From: Firmicutes bacterium CAG:124
Lineage (GTDB): Bacteria; Bacillota; Clostridia; Oscillospirales; Oscillospiraceae
Assembly (NCBI GenBank): GCA_000432135.1
Contig: HF990636.1
Coordinates: 1 to 47,578 of the forward strand
Direction of reading: 5' to 3'
DNA length: 47,578 nucleotides
The notes beneath the pieces were generated by a model, which had not been told where the DNA came from, made no database searches, and worked only from the letters and a program-made list of their open reading frames with translations. A program made the translations under genes and the position numbers. The first letter of the stretch is position 1; every line of letters starts with the position of its first letter. This document shows, piece by piece, positions 41,030 through 47,578 of the stretch.

Positions 41030-41282
41030 GTAGGGGGCGGACGACTCTGTCCGCCCGGCAGAATGTGCCGTTTTTACGGTAATCTTCGGCGAATTCAGAA
41101 CTTCCCATTGGGCCGACAGAATGTGCTGTTTTTACGGGAGTCTTTGGCGAATTCGTAACTTCCCAATGGGTCGATGTGGGCATCGACCCCTACAGTCAAG
41201 TATGCAGGTGCATACGATTTCGCCGTCAATTTCCAAATAAAGGTTGCATTCCGTGCGGGCGGACAGAGTCGTCCGCCCCTGC
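41030..41282. repeat. Dispersed repeat element with inverted-repeat ends, copy B
   Basis: Ends 41030-41059 and 41253-41282 are near-perfect inverted repeats (GTAGGGGGCGGACGACTCTG... against its complement). The interior shares the CAGAATG...CTTCGGCGAATTC...CTTCC unit with copy A at 9170-9452, here present twice in tandem. It fills the 373-base gap between the transketolase and HAD genes; no gene is visible there. Confidence 0.8.
41059..41174. repeat. 58-bp tandem repeat inside copy B
   Basis: Two consecutive 58-base units (41059-41116 and 41117-41174), each beginning CAGAATGTGC and containing GGCGAATTC and ACTTCCCA. Copy A carries the unit once, from 9286. Confidence 0.8.
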
Positions 41283-41315
41283 ATCCGGCGTGAGAGCCTT
41301 GGTGGCACGCTACGC

Positions 41316-41969
41316 TTATTCCTCCAGCAGGCGGTCGAGATCGGCGACGGTTTTGCAGTAGAAATCGCAGTTTTTCCGCATGAACTGCTCGATTTCCGGG
41401 ATATCATTCGCCCAGCCTGCGGCGGCGAAGGGAACGCCTGCGGCGCGCGCCATGTCGTAGCCGGGCTTCAGATCGTCGACGACAAGAAGCTCCTGCGGCT
41501 CAAGGCCGAAGCGCTCCATGATCTGCTCCAGCGGCCAGGTGTTCGGCTTGCGCTGCTCGGGCGGCTGCTCCCAGCCGAAGATGATATCCGGCTCGGGAAG
41601 ATCGTTTTCCCGGTAATCGCGCTCGATGCTCTCGCGCATGGAGTGCGAGACGACGGCGATATACCCGCCCGCGTCCTTGTGCCGCTGCAGAATCTCGCAG
41701 ATGCCGGGATAGGCGCTCGGCACGCGCGTGCGCACCCAGTCCTGCCAGAAGCGGAACTCGCCCTCGAGTTCTTCCTCCGAAAAGCCGAGCTCGCCGGTAA
41801 ACAGCGCCATGATGCCGGGGTCAAAATTTTTGCGGAAATAGTCCTCCAGCGTATACGACGCCTCCGGGCGCACGAGCTTTAAATAGGCAAGGAACGACGG
41901 AAAGTGGATGGTGGCGGTGCTGTTGACCGTGGTGTCGTCGTGATCCATGACCAGACATCTGAAGCGCAA
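41316..41969 (-). CDS. HAD-superfamily hydrolase
   Basis: A 217-residue HAD phosphatase of the beta-phosphoglucomutase/phosphoglycolate type. Motif I is VMDHDDTTV (DxDxT), motif II is the Ser in VVSHSMRES, and motif III/IV is KPNTWPLEQ... with LLVVDDLKPGYDMA. Start is TTG at 41969 (MRFRCLVMDHDD), 7 bases after GGAGGG; the first ATG is inside motif I and would remove the core strand. Substrate unknown. Confidence 0.9.
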   Translation of the reverse strand: MRFRCLVMDHDDTTVNSTATIHFPSFLAYLKLVRPEASYTLEDYFRKNFDPGIMALFTGELGFSEEELEGEFRFWQDWVRTRVPSAYPGICEILQRHKDAGGYIAVVSHSMRESIERDYRENDLPEPDIIFGWEQPPEQRKPNTWPLEQIMERFGLEPQELLVVDDLKPGYDMARAAGVPFAAAGWANDIPEIEQFMRKNCDFYCKTVADLDRLLEE

Positions 41970-42062
41970 GAAAGATCCCTCCTGTCAGTCTTTTCTGACA
42001 TCATACCAGCAGAAGCGGCGCTTCGCAAGGAAAATCGTCAAATCTTATTTTTTTATGAAGAA

Positions 42063-42091
42063 TTGCTATTTTCAGAAAGCTGTGCTATCAT
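42063..42091 (+). promoter_or_regulatory. Promoter of the SH3-like exported protein
   Basis: TTGCTA, 17 bases, TATCAT, about 70 bases upstream of the start codon. Confidence 0.6.
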
Positions 42092-42162
42092 AATCATGAA
42101 TATACTGCGCGAAGTCTATCCTCGTGCTTCGCAGCCCCGAACACAATCATGGAGGTACGGCT

Positions 42163-43509
42163 ATGAACAAAAGAAGAAAGCAAAGCATCTGGCTGCGCAG
42201 AAATCTGCCGCTGCTGATCGCGGCCGCAGCGCTCGTGCTGCTGGTACTCATCATTGTGCTGGTTGCACGCGGCTGCTCCAAGGGCAGCGACACGGTGATC
42301 AGGGCCAAGGCGTTTTCCACCGGCACGACCATCGAGCTGCCCCTGTCCGCCGAGCTGAACGAGTCGGATTTCGTCTCCTACGGCGGCTACCAGTTCACGA
42401 CAAAGAAAAAGCTCAGCGCGCTGAGCAAGCTCATCACCAAAAATAACGAGGGCATCACCGCCGAGACATATACCAACAGCTACGGCGAGTGCGGCGTCTA
42501 TACGAAGACGAACGAATCCGGCGGTACAGACAGCTGGTGTCTGTATGTCAAGGACCCGAAGAACACCAATGAAAAATGGTACTTCTTCATGGGTGAGCAC
42601 CGCGAGATCGCGCTCGATTCCGGCACGCTTGATCTGCTCCTGCCGCTGCACCTTATCACGGACGCGTCGCTGCGCGATACGATGTTCGCAGCCGTCCAGC
42701 CCGGTACGCCGTATACCTGCGGCATCGACAAGCTGCCGGACGGGCAGACGCTCTCCGGTATGTTCCGCGCATTCTATGAGGCCTCCGGTCTCTACACCGT
42801 CACGACCAGCGACAAGGGCTTCACGCTCGTCCCGCGCGGCGGCGCACAGGAGCTGATGTTCCAGTTTGACGAGCAGGACGCGAACGGCCAGTTCATGATC
42901 ACTGTCCCGCAGGCCGCCGAGCCGCAGCCCAGTACCAGCGCCGTTGTGACCTACGGCAGCGACGATCCTGTGACGCTGCCCGAAAGCGACGCGGCGGCTC
43001 TGTCCACCGTGCTGCTGCAGGCCAACTATAAAAAGACCGGTAAGACGGCGGATTACCGGTACAGCGTCGATCTGGGCGGCCAGATCTACGAGGTCGCGCT
43101 CGACTGGAAGGACAACACGTGGAACGGCTCTGTGCGCTATAACGGACAGGTCGCCATGCTCGTCACCAAGAGCAGCTGCACCATCGCGTCCATCTTTGCC
43201 TCCAACCATCTCGGCGGCACGCCGGAGCGCGACACAGCCAAGTGGCCTGCCGACGTGCAGGAGCTTGCCATCACGCCGAAGGCCGAAAGCATGGCCACGA
43301 CGAATGATGTGAACGTGCGCTCCGCCCCGTCGACCAACAGCGAGGTCTTCATGACCATGCCGACCGACACGGTCGTCGCTGTCACCGGCGTCTCGGACGA
43401 GACGGACGACGGCGCCTGGTACGAGATCTGGTACAACGAGGTCTGCGCGTACCTGAACGCCAAATACGTCAAATCCATCAGCAGCGCCGCAGCCAGCACG
43501 AACGGCTGA
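42163..43509 (+). CDS. Membrane-anchored exported protein with C-terminal SH3-like domain
   Basis: A 448-residue protein. A basic N-terminus (MNKRRKQSIWLRR) leads to one hydrophobic span (about 15-36) ending ARGCSKGSD. The Cys could hint at a lipoprotein, but the preceding span is long and the lipobox (VARGC) is poor. The middle is a beta-rich region without recognised motifs. The last 75 residues (TTNDVNVRSAPSTNSEVFMTMPTDTVVAVTG...) are a bacterial SH3 domain, usually a wall-binding or sensing module. Start ATG 42163 has GGAGG 7 bases upstream. Single-gene unit, whose terminator is a solo copy of the dispersed palindrome. Confidence 0.85.
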   Translation: MNKRRKQSIWLRRNLPLLIAAAALVLLVLIIVLVARGCSKGSDTVIRAKAFSTGTTIELPLSAELNESDFVSYGGYQFTTKKKLSALSKLITKNNEGITAETYTNSYGECGVYTKTNESGGTDSWCLYVKDPKNTNEKWYFFMGEHREIALDSGTLDLLLPLHLITDASLRDTMFAAVQPGTPYTCGIDKLPDGQTLSGMFRAFYEASGLYTVTTSDKGFTLVPRGGAQELMFQFDEQDANGQFMITVPQAAEPQPSTSAVVTYGSDDPVTLPESDAAALSTVLLQANYKKTGKTADYRYSVDLGGQIYEVALDWKDNTWNGSVRYNGQVAMLVTKSSCTIASIFASNHLGGTPERDTAKWPADVQELAITPKAESMATTNDVNVRSAPSTNSEVFMTMPTDTVVAVTGVSDETDDGAWYEIWYNEVCAYLNAKYVKSISSAAASTNG

Positions 43510-43532
43510 TCGGGCCGCAAGATTATCAGCCT

Positions 43533-43568
43533 GTAGGGGCCGGCGACTCTGCCGGCCCCTGCTTTTTT
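43533..43568 (+). terminator. Terminator made from a solo repeat palindrome (copy C)
   Basis: GGGGCCGGC (43537-43545) pairs with GCCGGCCCC (43551-43559) around GACTC, followed by TGC and six Ts. The palindrome has the GTAGGGGC...GACTCTG...CCCCTGC layout of the ends of repeat copies A and B, so a repeat end appears to serve as the terminator of the upstream gene. Confidence 0.8.
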
Positions 43569-43693
43569 CTGTGACGCACTGGCGCGGGAGCGCCCCTCCC
43601 TTGAGCAGGAGGGCCTGAAGGGATTCGAACGCGGCAAATTTTTGAGCGCTCTGAATCCTGCAACAAACGGAACCCAGCGCCCCTTTTCTCCCC

Positions 43694-43734
43694 CATCTTT
43701 TCCGGCAGGCGGAAAAGATGGGGCCGCCGGAGGC
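43694..43734. repeat. Hairpin repeat with GGGCCGCCGGAGGC tail, copy 2
   Basis: 11-bp stem CATCTTTTCCG (43694-43704) with CGGAAAAGATG (43710-43720), loop GCAGG, then the 14-base tail at 43721-43734 identical to that at 29-42. The surrounding gap (43510-43866) also contains an unexplained stretch with GGGATTCGAACG near 43619; no gene is visible. Confidence 0.65.
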
Positions 43735-43787
43735 GTCCCGGCAATGGAATAAACTTTCCGCTGCATTCGCTTTTCACCGGTTTTATC

Positions 43788-43816
43788 TTGCGGAATCCTT
43801 GGCTGTGCGGTATGAT
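43788..43816 (+). promoter_or_regulatory. Promoter of the cupin-HAD operon
   Basis: TTGCGG, 17 bases, TATGAT. Confidence 0.6.
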
Positions 43817-43866
43817 AGACAAATAAAATTCAGGCAGAAGCCATTGCGCGTGAAAGGAGTATCATC

Positions 43867-44304
43867 ATGAGTACTGTCAGCAGAGAAGCATTTGAAAAAC
43901 AGGACGCGTTCGGGATCGGCGCGCCGAACGACGCGTATGCGCAGTATTTTACCGGCCAGTCCTATTTAAAGCCGCTGACCACGCCCGGCGCCTGTCCCGT
44001 CTTTCTGGCCAACGTGACCTTTGAGCCGGGCTGCCGGAACAACTGGCACATCCACCACGCAAGCAAGGGCGGCGGACAGCTGCTGATCTGCACGGCCGGA
44101 GAGGGCTGGTATCAGGAAGCGGGCAAGCCTGCCGTAAGCCTGACGCCCGGCATGGTTATCACCATCCCGGCGGAGGTCAAGCACTGGCACGGAGCGAAGG
44201 CGAACAGCTGGTTCAGCCATATCGCCGTCGAGGTTCCCGGTGAGAACACCCGGAATGAATGGTGCGAGCCGGTCTCGGATGAAGTATACACAGCGCTCGG
44301 ATAA
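43867..44304 (+). CDS. Cupin-domain protein
   Basis: A 145-residue single-domain cupin. Motif 1 is NNWHIHHASKGGGQLLICTAGEG (metal His residues) and motif 2 is PGMVITIPAEVKHWHGA. The wording is that of the small cupins often encoded with or fused to carboxymuconolactone-decarboxylase-like proteins; none is present here. Metal-dependent activity is likely but the substrate is unknown. AAAGGAG lies 8 bases upstream of ATG 43867. It precedes a HAD phosphatase by 11 bases. Confidence 0.9.
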   Translation: MSTVSREAFEKQDAFGIGAPNDAYAQYFTGQSYLKPLTTPGACPVFLANVTFEPGCRNNWHIHHASKGGGQLLICTAGEGWYQEAGKPAVSLTPGMVITIPAEVKHWHGAKANSWFSHIAVEVPGENTRNEWCEPVSDEVYTALG

Positions 44305-44315
44305 CGGGGGATACG

Positions 44316-44960
44316 ATGGGCTGGGATGTTTTATTATTTGATCTGGACGGAACGCTGACAGATTCCGGGCCGGGGATCATGCACGCGGCTGAGACTGCGC
44401 TGGGATCGTTCGGGATCACCGGTCTGTCCGAACAGGCGCTGCGGCAGTTTGTCGGCCCGCCGCTGGTCGAGTCGTTTGCCGTCTATCTCCTGCAGGCGGA
44501 TGTCCAGACGGCCATCGACCGCTTCCGTGCATATTACCGCGAGACGGGCTGGCTCGAAAACGAGCCGTATCCCGGCGTGCGGGAATGCCTGCACGCACTG
44601 AAAGCGGCGGGAAAGCGGATGTACGTCGCCACGTCCAAGCTCGAGAGCATGGCGCGGCAGGTGCTGACGCATTTTGATCTGATGCAGTATTTTGACGGCG
44701 TGTGCGGCGGGATCGCCGACGACCCGGAGGCTGGGAAAAAGGTCAACGTCGTGCGCCGCGCCCTGCGCGAGGCAGAATGCACGGAGTTTTCCCGCGCCAT
44801 TTTGTCCGGCGACCGGGAATATGATATTTACGGTGGTCACGCGGCGGGAATCCAGACCGTCGGCGTGCTCTACGGCTACGGCAGCCGGGAGGAGCTGGAA
44901 TCAGCCGGTGCGGACGCGCTTGCGGAAACGCCAGAGGCGCTGCTGGCGCTTCTGCTGTGA
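44316..44960 (+). CDS. HAD hydrolase, phosphoglycolate phosphatase-like
   Basis: A 214-residue HAD-IA phosphatase. Motif I is LFDLDGTLTDSGPGI, motif II the Thr in VATSKLESM, the Lys is in AGKKVNVV and motif IV is ILSGDREYDIYGG. The Gph/PpaX-like cap follows motif I (FVGPPLVESF). It probably cleaves a small phosphate ester such as 2-phosphoglycolate or a nucleotide; exact substrate not determinable. Second gene after the cupin. Confidence 0.9.
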   Translation: MGWDVLLFDLDGTLTDSGPGIMHAAETALGSFGITGLSEQALRQFVGPPLVESFAVYLLQADVQTAIDRFRAYYRETGWLENEPYPGVRECLHALKAAGKRMYVATSKLESMARQVLTHFDLMQYFDGVCGGIADDPEAGKKVNVVRRALREAECTEFSRAILSGDREYDIYGGHAAGIQTVGVLYGYGSREELESAGADALAETPEALLALLL

Positions 44961-44978
44961 TTTTTCCGGTGAAGCCGC

Positions 44979-45007
44979 TTGTAAACAGGCGGTTTGTGTG
45001 ATAAACT
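44979..45007 (+). promoter_or_regulatory. Promoter of prfC
   Basis: TTGTAA, 17 bases, TAAACT, giving a leader of about 90 bases before the prfC start. Confidence 0.55.
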
Positions 45008-45050
45008 AAACCAGTTGTGTAAAAAACCAGAATGATTTGGAGGGCGACCC

Positions 45051-45056
45051 ATGTAG
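45051..45056 (+). other. Start-stop mini-ORF (ATG TAG) in the prfC leader
   Basis: ATG at 45051 is followed directly by TAG. Its own GGAGG lies at 45039-45043, 7 bases upstream, in a context (ATTTGGAGG) also found before prfC (AATTTGGAGG). Reading past the TAG continues ten codons to TGA at 45084-45086, just before the prfC ribosome binding site. Confidence 0.55.
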
Positions 45057-45102
45057 CGGCTGACGATTCAATCAAAAACAAACTGAATTTGGAGGAACAT
45101 AC

Positions 45103-46686
45103 ATGGCATCCCTGAAAGAAGAGATCTCCCGGCGCAGAACGTTTGCGATCATTTCGCACCCCGACGCCGGTAAAACGACCCTGACAGAAAAATTCCTGCT
45201 CTACGGCGGGGCCATCGCGCAGGCGGGCGCGGTCAAGGGCAAGAAAAATTCCCGTGCCGCCGTATCCGACTGGATGGAGATCGAGAAGCAAAGAGGCATC
45301 TCGGTCACATCGTCCGTCATGCAGTTCCAGTATGAGGGCTTCTGCATCAACATCCTCGACACCCCCGGCCATCAGGACTTTTCCGAGGACACCTACCGCA
45401 CGCTCATGGCGGCAGACTCCGCCGTCATGGTCATTGACGGCGCGAAGGGCGTCGAGCCGCAGACCCGGAAGCTCTTCAAGGTCTGCGCCATGCGCCATAT
45501 CCCGATCTTTACCTTTATCAACAAAATGGACCGCGAGGCGCGCGACCCGTTTGAGCTGCTGGACGAGCTGGAAAACGAGCTCGGCATTGAAACCTACGCC
45601 TGCAACTGGCCCATGGGCTCCGGCCGGGAGTTTCAGGGCGTGTACGACCGCCGTTCCAGCCAGCTGATCTTTTTCTCCGGCGTGTCCGGCAAGAACCGCG
45701 CGGACAAGATGGAAATTGATCTGTACGACCCGCAGGTCGCGCAGCTCATCGGCGAACGCCGCCACCAGCAGCTGATCGACGATGTGGAGCTGCTCGGCGC
45801 AGGCCGCGAATTTGACCTTGAAGAAGTTCGTGCGGGCAGGCTTTCGCCCGTGTTCTTCGGCTCGGCCCTGACCAATTTCGGCGTAGAGCCGTTTCTGGAG
45901 GAATTTCTGCGCATGACGCCGAGTCCTCTGCCGCGCGAAGCGGACTGCGGCGTGATCGACACGTTCAGCCCGGATTTTTCCGCGTTTGTGTTCAAAATTC
46001 AGGCAAACATGAACAAGGCCCACCGCGACCGTCTGGCCTTCATGCGTATCTGCTCCGGCCAGTTCCAGCGCGACGCGGAATATTATCACGTGCAGAGCGG
46101 CAAGAAAATGCGCCTGTCGCAGCCGCAGCAGCTCATGGCCTCCGAGCGCGAGATCGTCGACGAGGCCTACGCGGGCGATATCATCGGCGTGTTCGACCCC
46201 GGCATTTTCTCCATCGGCGATACCATCACCGTGCCGGGCAAAAAGTTCAAATTCGGCGGCATCCCGACCTTCGCGCCGGAGCACTTTGCCCGCGTCAGCG
46301 CCAAGGACTCCATGAAGCGCAAGCAGTTCCTCAAGGGAACCGAGCAGATCGCGCAGGAGGGCGCGATCCAGATCTTCAAGGTGCCGAATTCCGGCATGGA
46401 GGAGGTCATCGTCGGCGTCGTCGGCACGCTGCAGTTTGACGTTTTCCAGTACCGCATGAAGGCCGAATACGGCGTCGACCTGCGTATGCAGCAGCTGCCG
46501 TATGAGCAGCTGCGGTTCATCACCAAAGCGCCGGTCACGGATCTCAAGGATCTGTACCTGTCCACCGACGCGGAGCTTCTCGAGGACTACCGCGGCCGGA
46601 GCCTGCTGGTCTTCGCCTCGCAGTGGTCGATCAACTTCATCCTCAAACGCAACCCCGGCCTCGAATTGTCGGAAACGGCGCAGTAA
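45103..46686 (+). CDS. prfC: Peptide chain release factor 3
   Basis: A 527-residue translational GTPase that removes RF1 and RF2 from the ribosome after termination. G1 is ISHPDAGKTTLTE, G2 RGISVTSSV, G3 DTPGHQDFSEDTYR, G4 FINKMDREARDP, as in RF3; the C-terminal domains and the length match the family. ATG 45103 has GGAGG 9 bases upstream. Single gene with its own promoter and terminator and an unusual start-stop mini-ORF in the leader. Confidence 0.97.
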   Translation: MASLKEEISRRRTFAIISHPDAGKTTLTEKFLLYGGAIAQAGAVKGKKNSRAAVSDWMEIEKQRGISVTSSVMQFQYEGFCINILDTPGHQDFSEDTYRTLMAADSAVMVIDGAKGVEPQTRKLFKVCAMRHIPIFTFINKMDREARDPFELLDELENELGIETYACNWPMGSGREFQGVYDRRSSQLIFFSGVSGKNRADKMEIDLYDPQVAQLIGERRHQQLIDDVELLGAGREFDLEEVRAGRLSPVFFGSALTNFGVEPFLEEFLRMTPSPLPREADCGVIDTFSPDFSAFVFKIQANMNKAHRDRLAFMRICSGQFQRDAEYYHVQSGKKMRLSQPQQLMASEREIVDEAYAGDIIGVFDPGIFSIGDTITVPGKKFKFGGIPTFAPEHFARVSAKDSMKRKQFLKGTEQIAQEGAIQIFKVPNSGMEEVIVGVVGTLQFDVFQYRMKAEYGVDLRMQQLPYEQLRFITKAPVTDLKDLYLSTDAELLEDYRGRSLLVFASQWSINFILKRNPGLELSETAQ

Positions 46687-46704
46687 GCGCAGGTTCAGGC
46701 TACA

Positions 46705-46744
46705 AAGGCTCCCCTCTCCTATTTAGACGGGGGAGCCTTATTTG
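46705..46744 (+). terminator. Terminator of prfC
   Basis: Arms AAGGCTCCCC (46705-46714) and GGGGAGCCTT (46730-46739), followed by ATTTG. Confidence 0.8.
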
Positions 46745-46819
46745 TTTGTTCAAATCCATTTATGCCGGATTTTCAGTGTCTGCCCCTACCGGCTGCTTCT
46801 GATTTTGGTCAGGGTTTCC

Positions 46820-47392
46820 TTATGTCTGCGGAATCTCCCCAAATACCCGGCGCACACCGAGCCTTCGCAGGAGGTTCAGCTTTTCCCGGCAGGTCTCCTC
46901 CGTGTCGTACAGGAAGACGTGCGCGTCCCCGTCTTCGTCCCGGAAAAAGCAGTAGCGGCAGACAAGCTCCGGAGAGAAATGCGATGGGTGCCGCGCGGTC
47001 AGCGCGTCCGCCGCCGTTTCGTCAAGCGGCGTTCCGACACCGGAGGGGCATGGGACGGGGAACAGCATCCGGATGGGCGCGAGATATACCCAGAGCCGGT
47101 CCCCCCAGACCGGGAGCAGCCCGCGCAGGTATCCCTCCAGACTGCCGCCGGAGACCTGCGTGTCGCACCAGACGGCAGGGGCATCTGGCACTGCTGTTTG
47201 AACAGGCTGCAACAGCCGTGCGTCGCGACAGCCCGGCGCTTCGCAGAACAGATATCCGCCGTCAAATTCCGCAGGCGGCACAGTGCCCGGCGCGAGCAGG
47301 TACAGCTCCGCGGCGGGTTCTCTTTTTTCTTCATCAAAGCCCGCAATGCCGCATTTCAAGGCAGAACCGGGCGGAAATGGATACAGAATCAT
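46820..47392 (-). CDS. Protein of unknown function
   Basis: A 190-residue protein that I do not recognise. It has no signal peptide, no membrane span and no obvious catalytic motif. It is rich in Cys (CGIAG, FCEAPGCRD, WCDT, VPCPSG, CRYCFF, TCREK) and Pro, ending in LLRRLGVRRVFGEIPQT. The composition suggests a small globular cytoplasmic protein, possibly spore- or lineage-specific. ATG 47392 (MILYPFPPG) has GGCGG 7 bases upstream; an in-frame TTG at 47398 is possible. It is divergent from a yqeG-like gene, whose -35 overlaps this start codon. Confidence 0.75.
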   Translation of the reverse strand: MILYPFPPGSALKCGIAGFDEEKREPAAELYLLAPGTVPPAEFDGGYLFCEAPGCRDARLLQPVQTAVPDAPAVWCDTQVSGGSLEGYLRGLLPVWGDRLWVYLAPIRMLFPVPCPSGVGTPLDETAADALTARHPSHFSPELVCRYCFFRDEDGDAHVFLYDTEETCREKLNLLRRLGVRRVFGEIPQT

Positions 47393-47420
47393 GGACAAGC
47401 CGCCTTTCCTGTGATATAAT
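47392..47420 (+). promoter_or_regulatory. Promoter of the yqeG-like gene
   Basis: TGGACA, 17 bases, perfect TATAAT. The -35 overlaps the start codon of the divergent unknown gene. Confidence 0.65.
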
Positions 47421-47455
47421 GCTATGTATAAAATTATGAAGCTGTAGGAAAAGCT

Positions 47456-47578
47456 ATGCCGTTTTCATTTTTGCCCCGCATGATCTACCCGCATCTGACC
47501 GACGTGCGCGCCGAGGATCTGACCGCGCGCGGCGTCTCGTTCCTGATGCTGGATTTTGACAACACCATCGTCCCCTAC
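47456..47578 (+). CDS. YqeG-family HAD phosphatase (5' part only)
   Basis: The first 41 codons of a gene cut by the window end. The visible sequence includes PHLTDVRAEDLTARGVSF and then MLDFDNTIVPY, the DxDNT motif I of the YqeG HAD-IIIA phosphatases (compare LLLDFDNTLV). ATG 47456 has TAGGAAA upstream. In Firmicutes yqeG often begins a run with yqeH and aroE-like genes, which would lie outside the window. Confidence 0.8.
   Translation, partial: MPFSFLPRMIYPHLTDVRAEDLTARGVSFLMLDFDNTIVPY

Noticed and set aside
43610..43650. tRNA-like GGGATTCGAAC stretch
   Set aside because: The minus strand has GTTCGAATC like a T-loop, but the flanking bases do not form a T-stem, and no anticodon arm or acceptor stem can be drawn.

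Overview
The window looks like a chromosomal segment of a GC-rich, spore-forming gut Clostridia, most likely in the Oscillospiraceae/Ruminococcaceae range. The reasons are a clear spo0A, a PdaA-type cortex deacetylase, Gram-positive ribosome binding sites (AGGAGG), S-layer homology domains, an anaerobic NrdG activase, many Fe-S and flavin proteins, and DUF2325/DUF3793 genes. Genus cannot be fixed from the sequence alone. I see no rRNA, no convincing tRNA, no CRISPR array, no prophage and no full-length insertion sequence. Mobile or repetitive DNA is limited to short non-coding elements in the gaps.

Layout. 1-9,110: a P-loop/CYTH ATPase on the minus strand, then a four-gene plus-strand ABC operon (MacB-type ATPase, FtsX permease with a very long coiled coil, and an asymmetric pair of half-exporters). 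9,120-13,600: a repeat element and a large secreted Ig-like/SLH surface protein. 13,800-18,220: a BlaI/BlaR1-like repressor-sensor pair with twin operators, then rpiB and a Nudix hydrolase. 18,250-22,590: a candidate small RNA, then a nucleotide-metabolism group (nrdG, dut and a frameshifted dihydropyrimidinase on minus; deoxynucleoside kinase and murI on plus). 22,600-26,600: a repeat-rich gap ending in a second candidate RNA, a B3/B4-domain gene, a DUF2325-DUF3793-flavodoxin operon behind DtxR-like operators, and spo0A. 26,600-28,700: an Fe-S/zinc-ribbon gene pair divergent from a Crp/Fnr regulator, and a 44-residue Cys-rich membrane peptide. 28,700-36,820: envelope genes on minus (pdaA, HtrA protease, glycerol-1-phosphate dehydrogenase, a PBP, an FHA-FtsW/RodA fusion and an AI-2E-type transporter). 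36,890-40,990: a 166-bp MITE, nfo, a WYL regulator and split transketolase. 41,000-47,578: two repeat-bearing gaps, two HAD phosphatases, an SH3-containing lipoprotein-like protein, a cupin, prfC with an unusual leader, an unknown gene and the start of a yqeG-like gene.

The most interesting signals are small. A 32-bp tandem duplication breaks the dihydropyrimidinase frame. A start-stop (ATG TAG) mini-ORF with its own ribosome binding site precedes prfC. A MITE end supplies the stop codon of nfo. Two dispersed repeat families are present: one bounded by about 30-bp inverted repeats, with a solo copy acting as a terminator, and one a hairpin whose stem changes are compensated between copies. 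Two intergenic RNAs have terminators and long-range pairing. The BlaR1-like sensor carries a roughly 640-residue ectodomain in place of the usual penicillin-binding domain. I found no single multi-gene locus that I would claim as a wholly new system.
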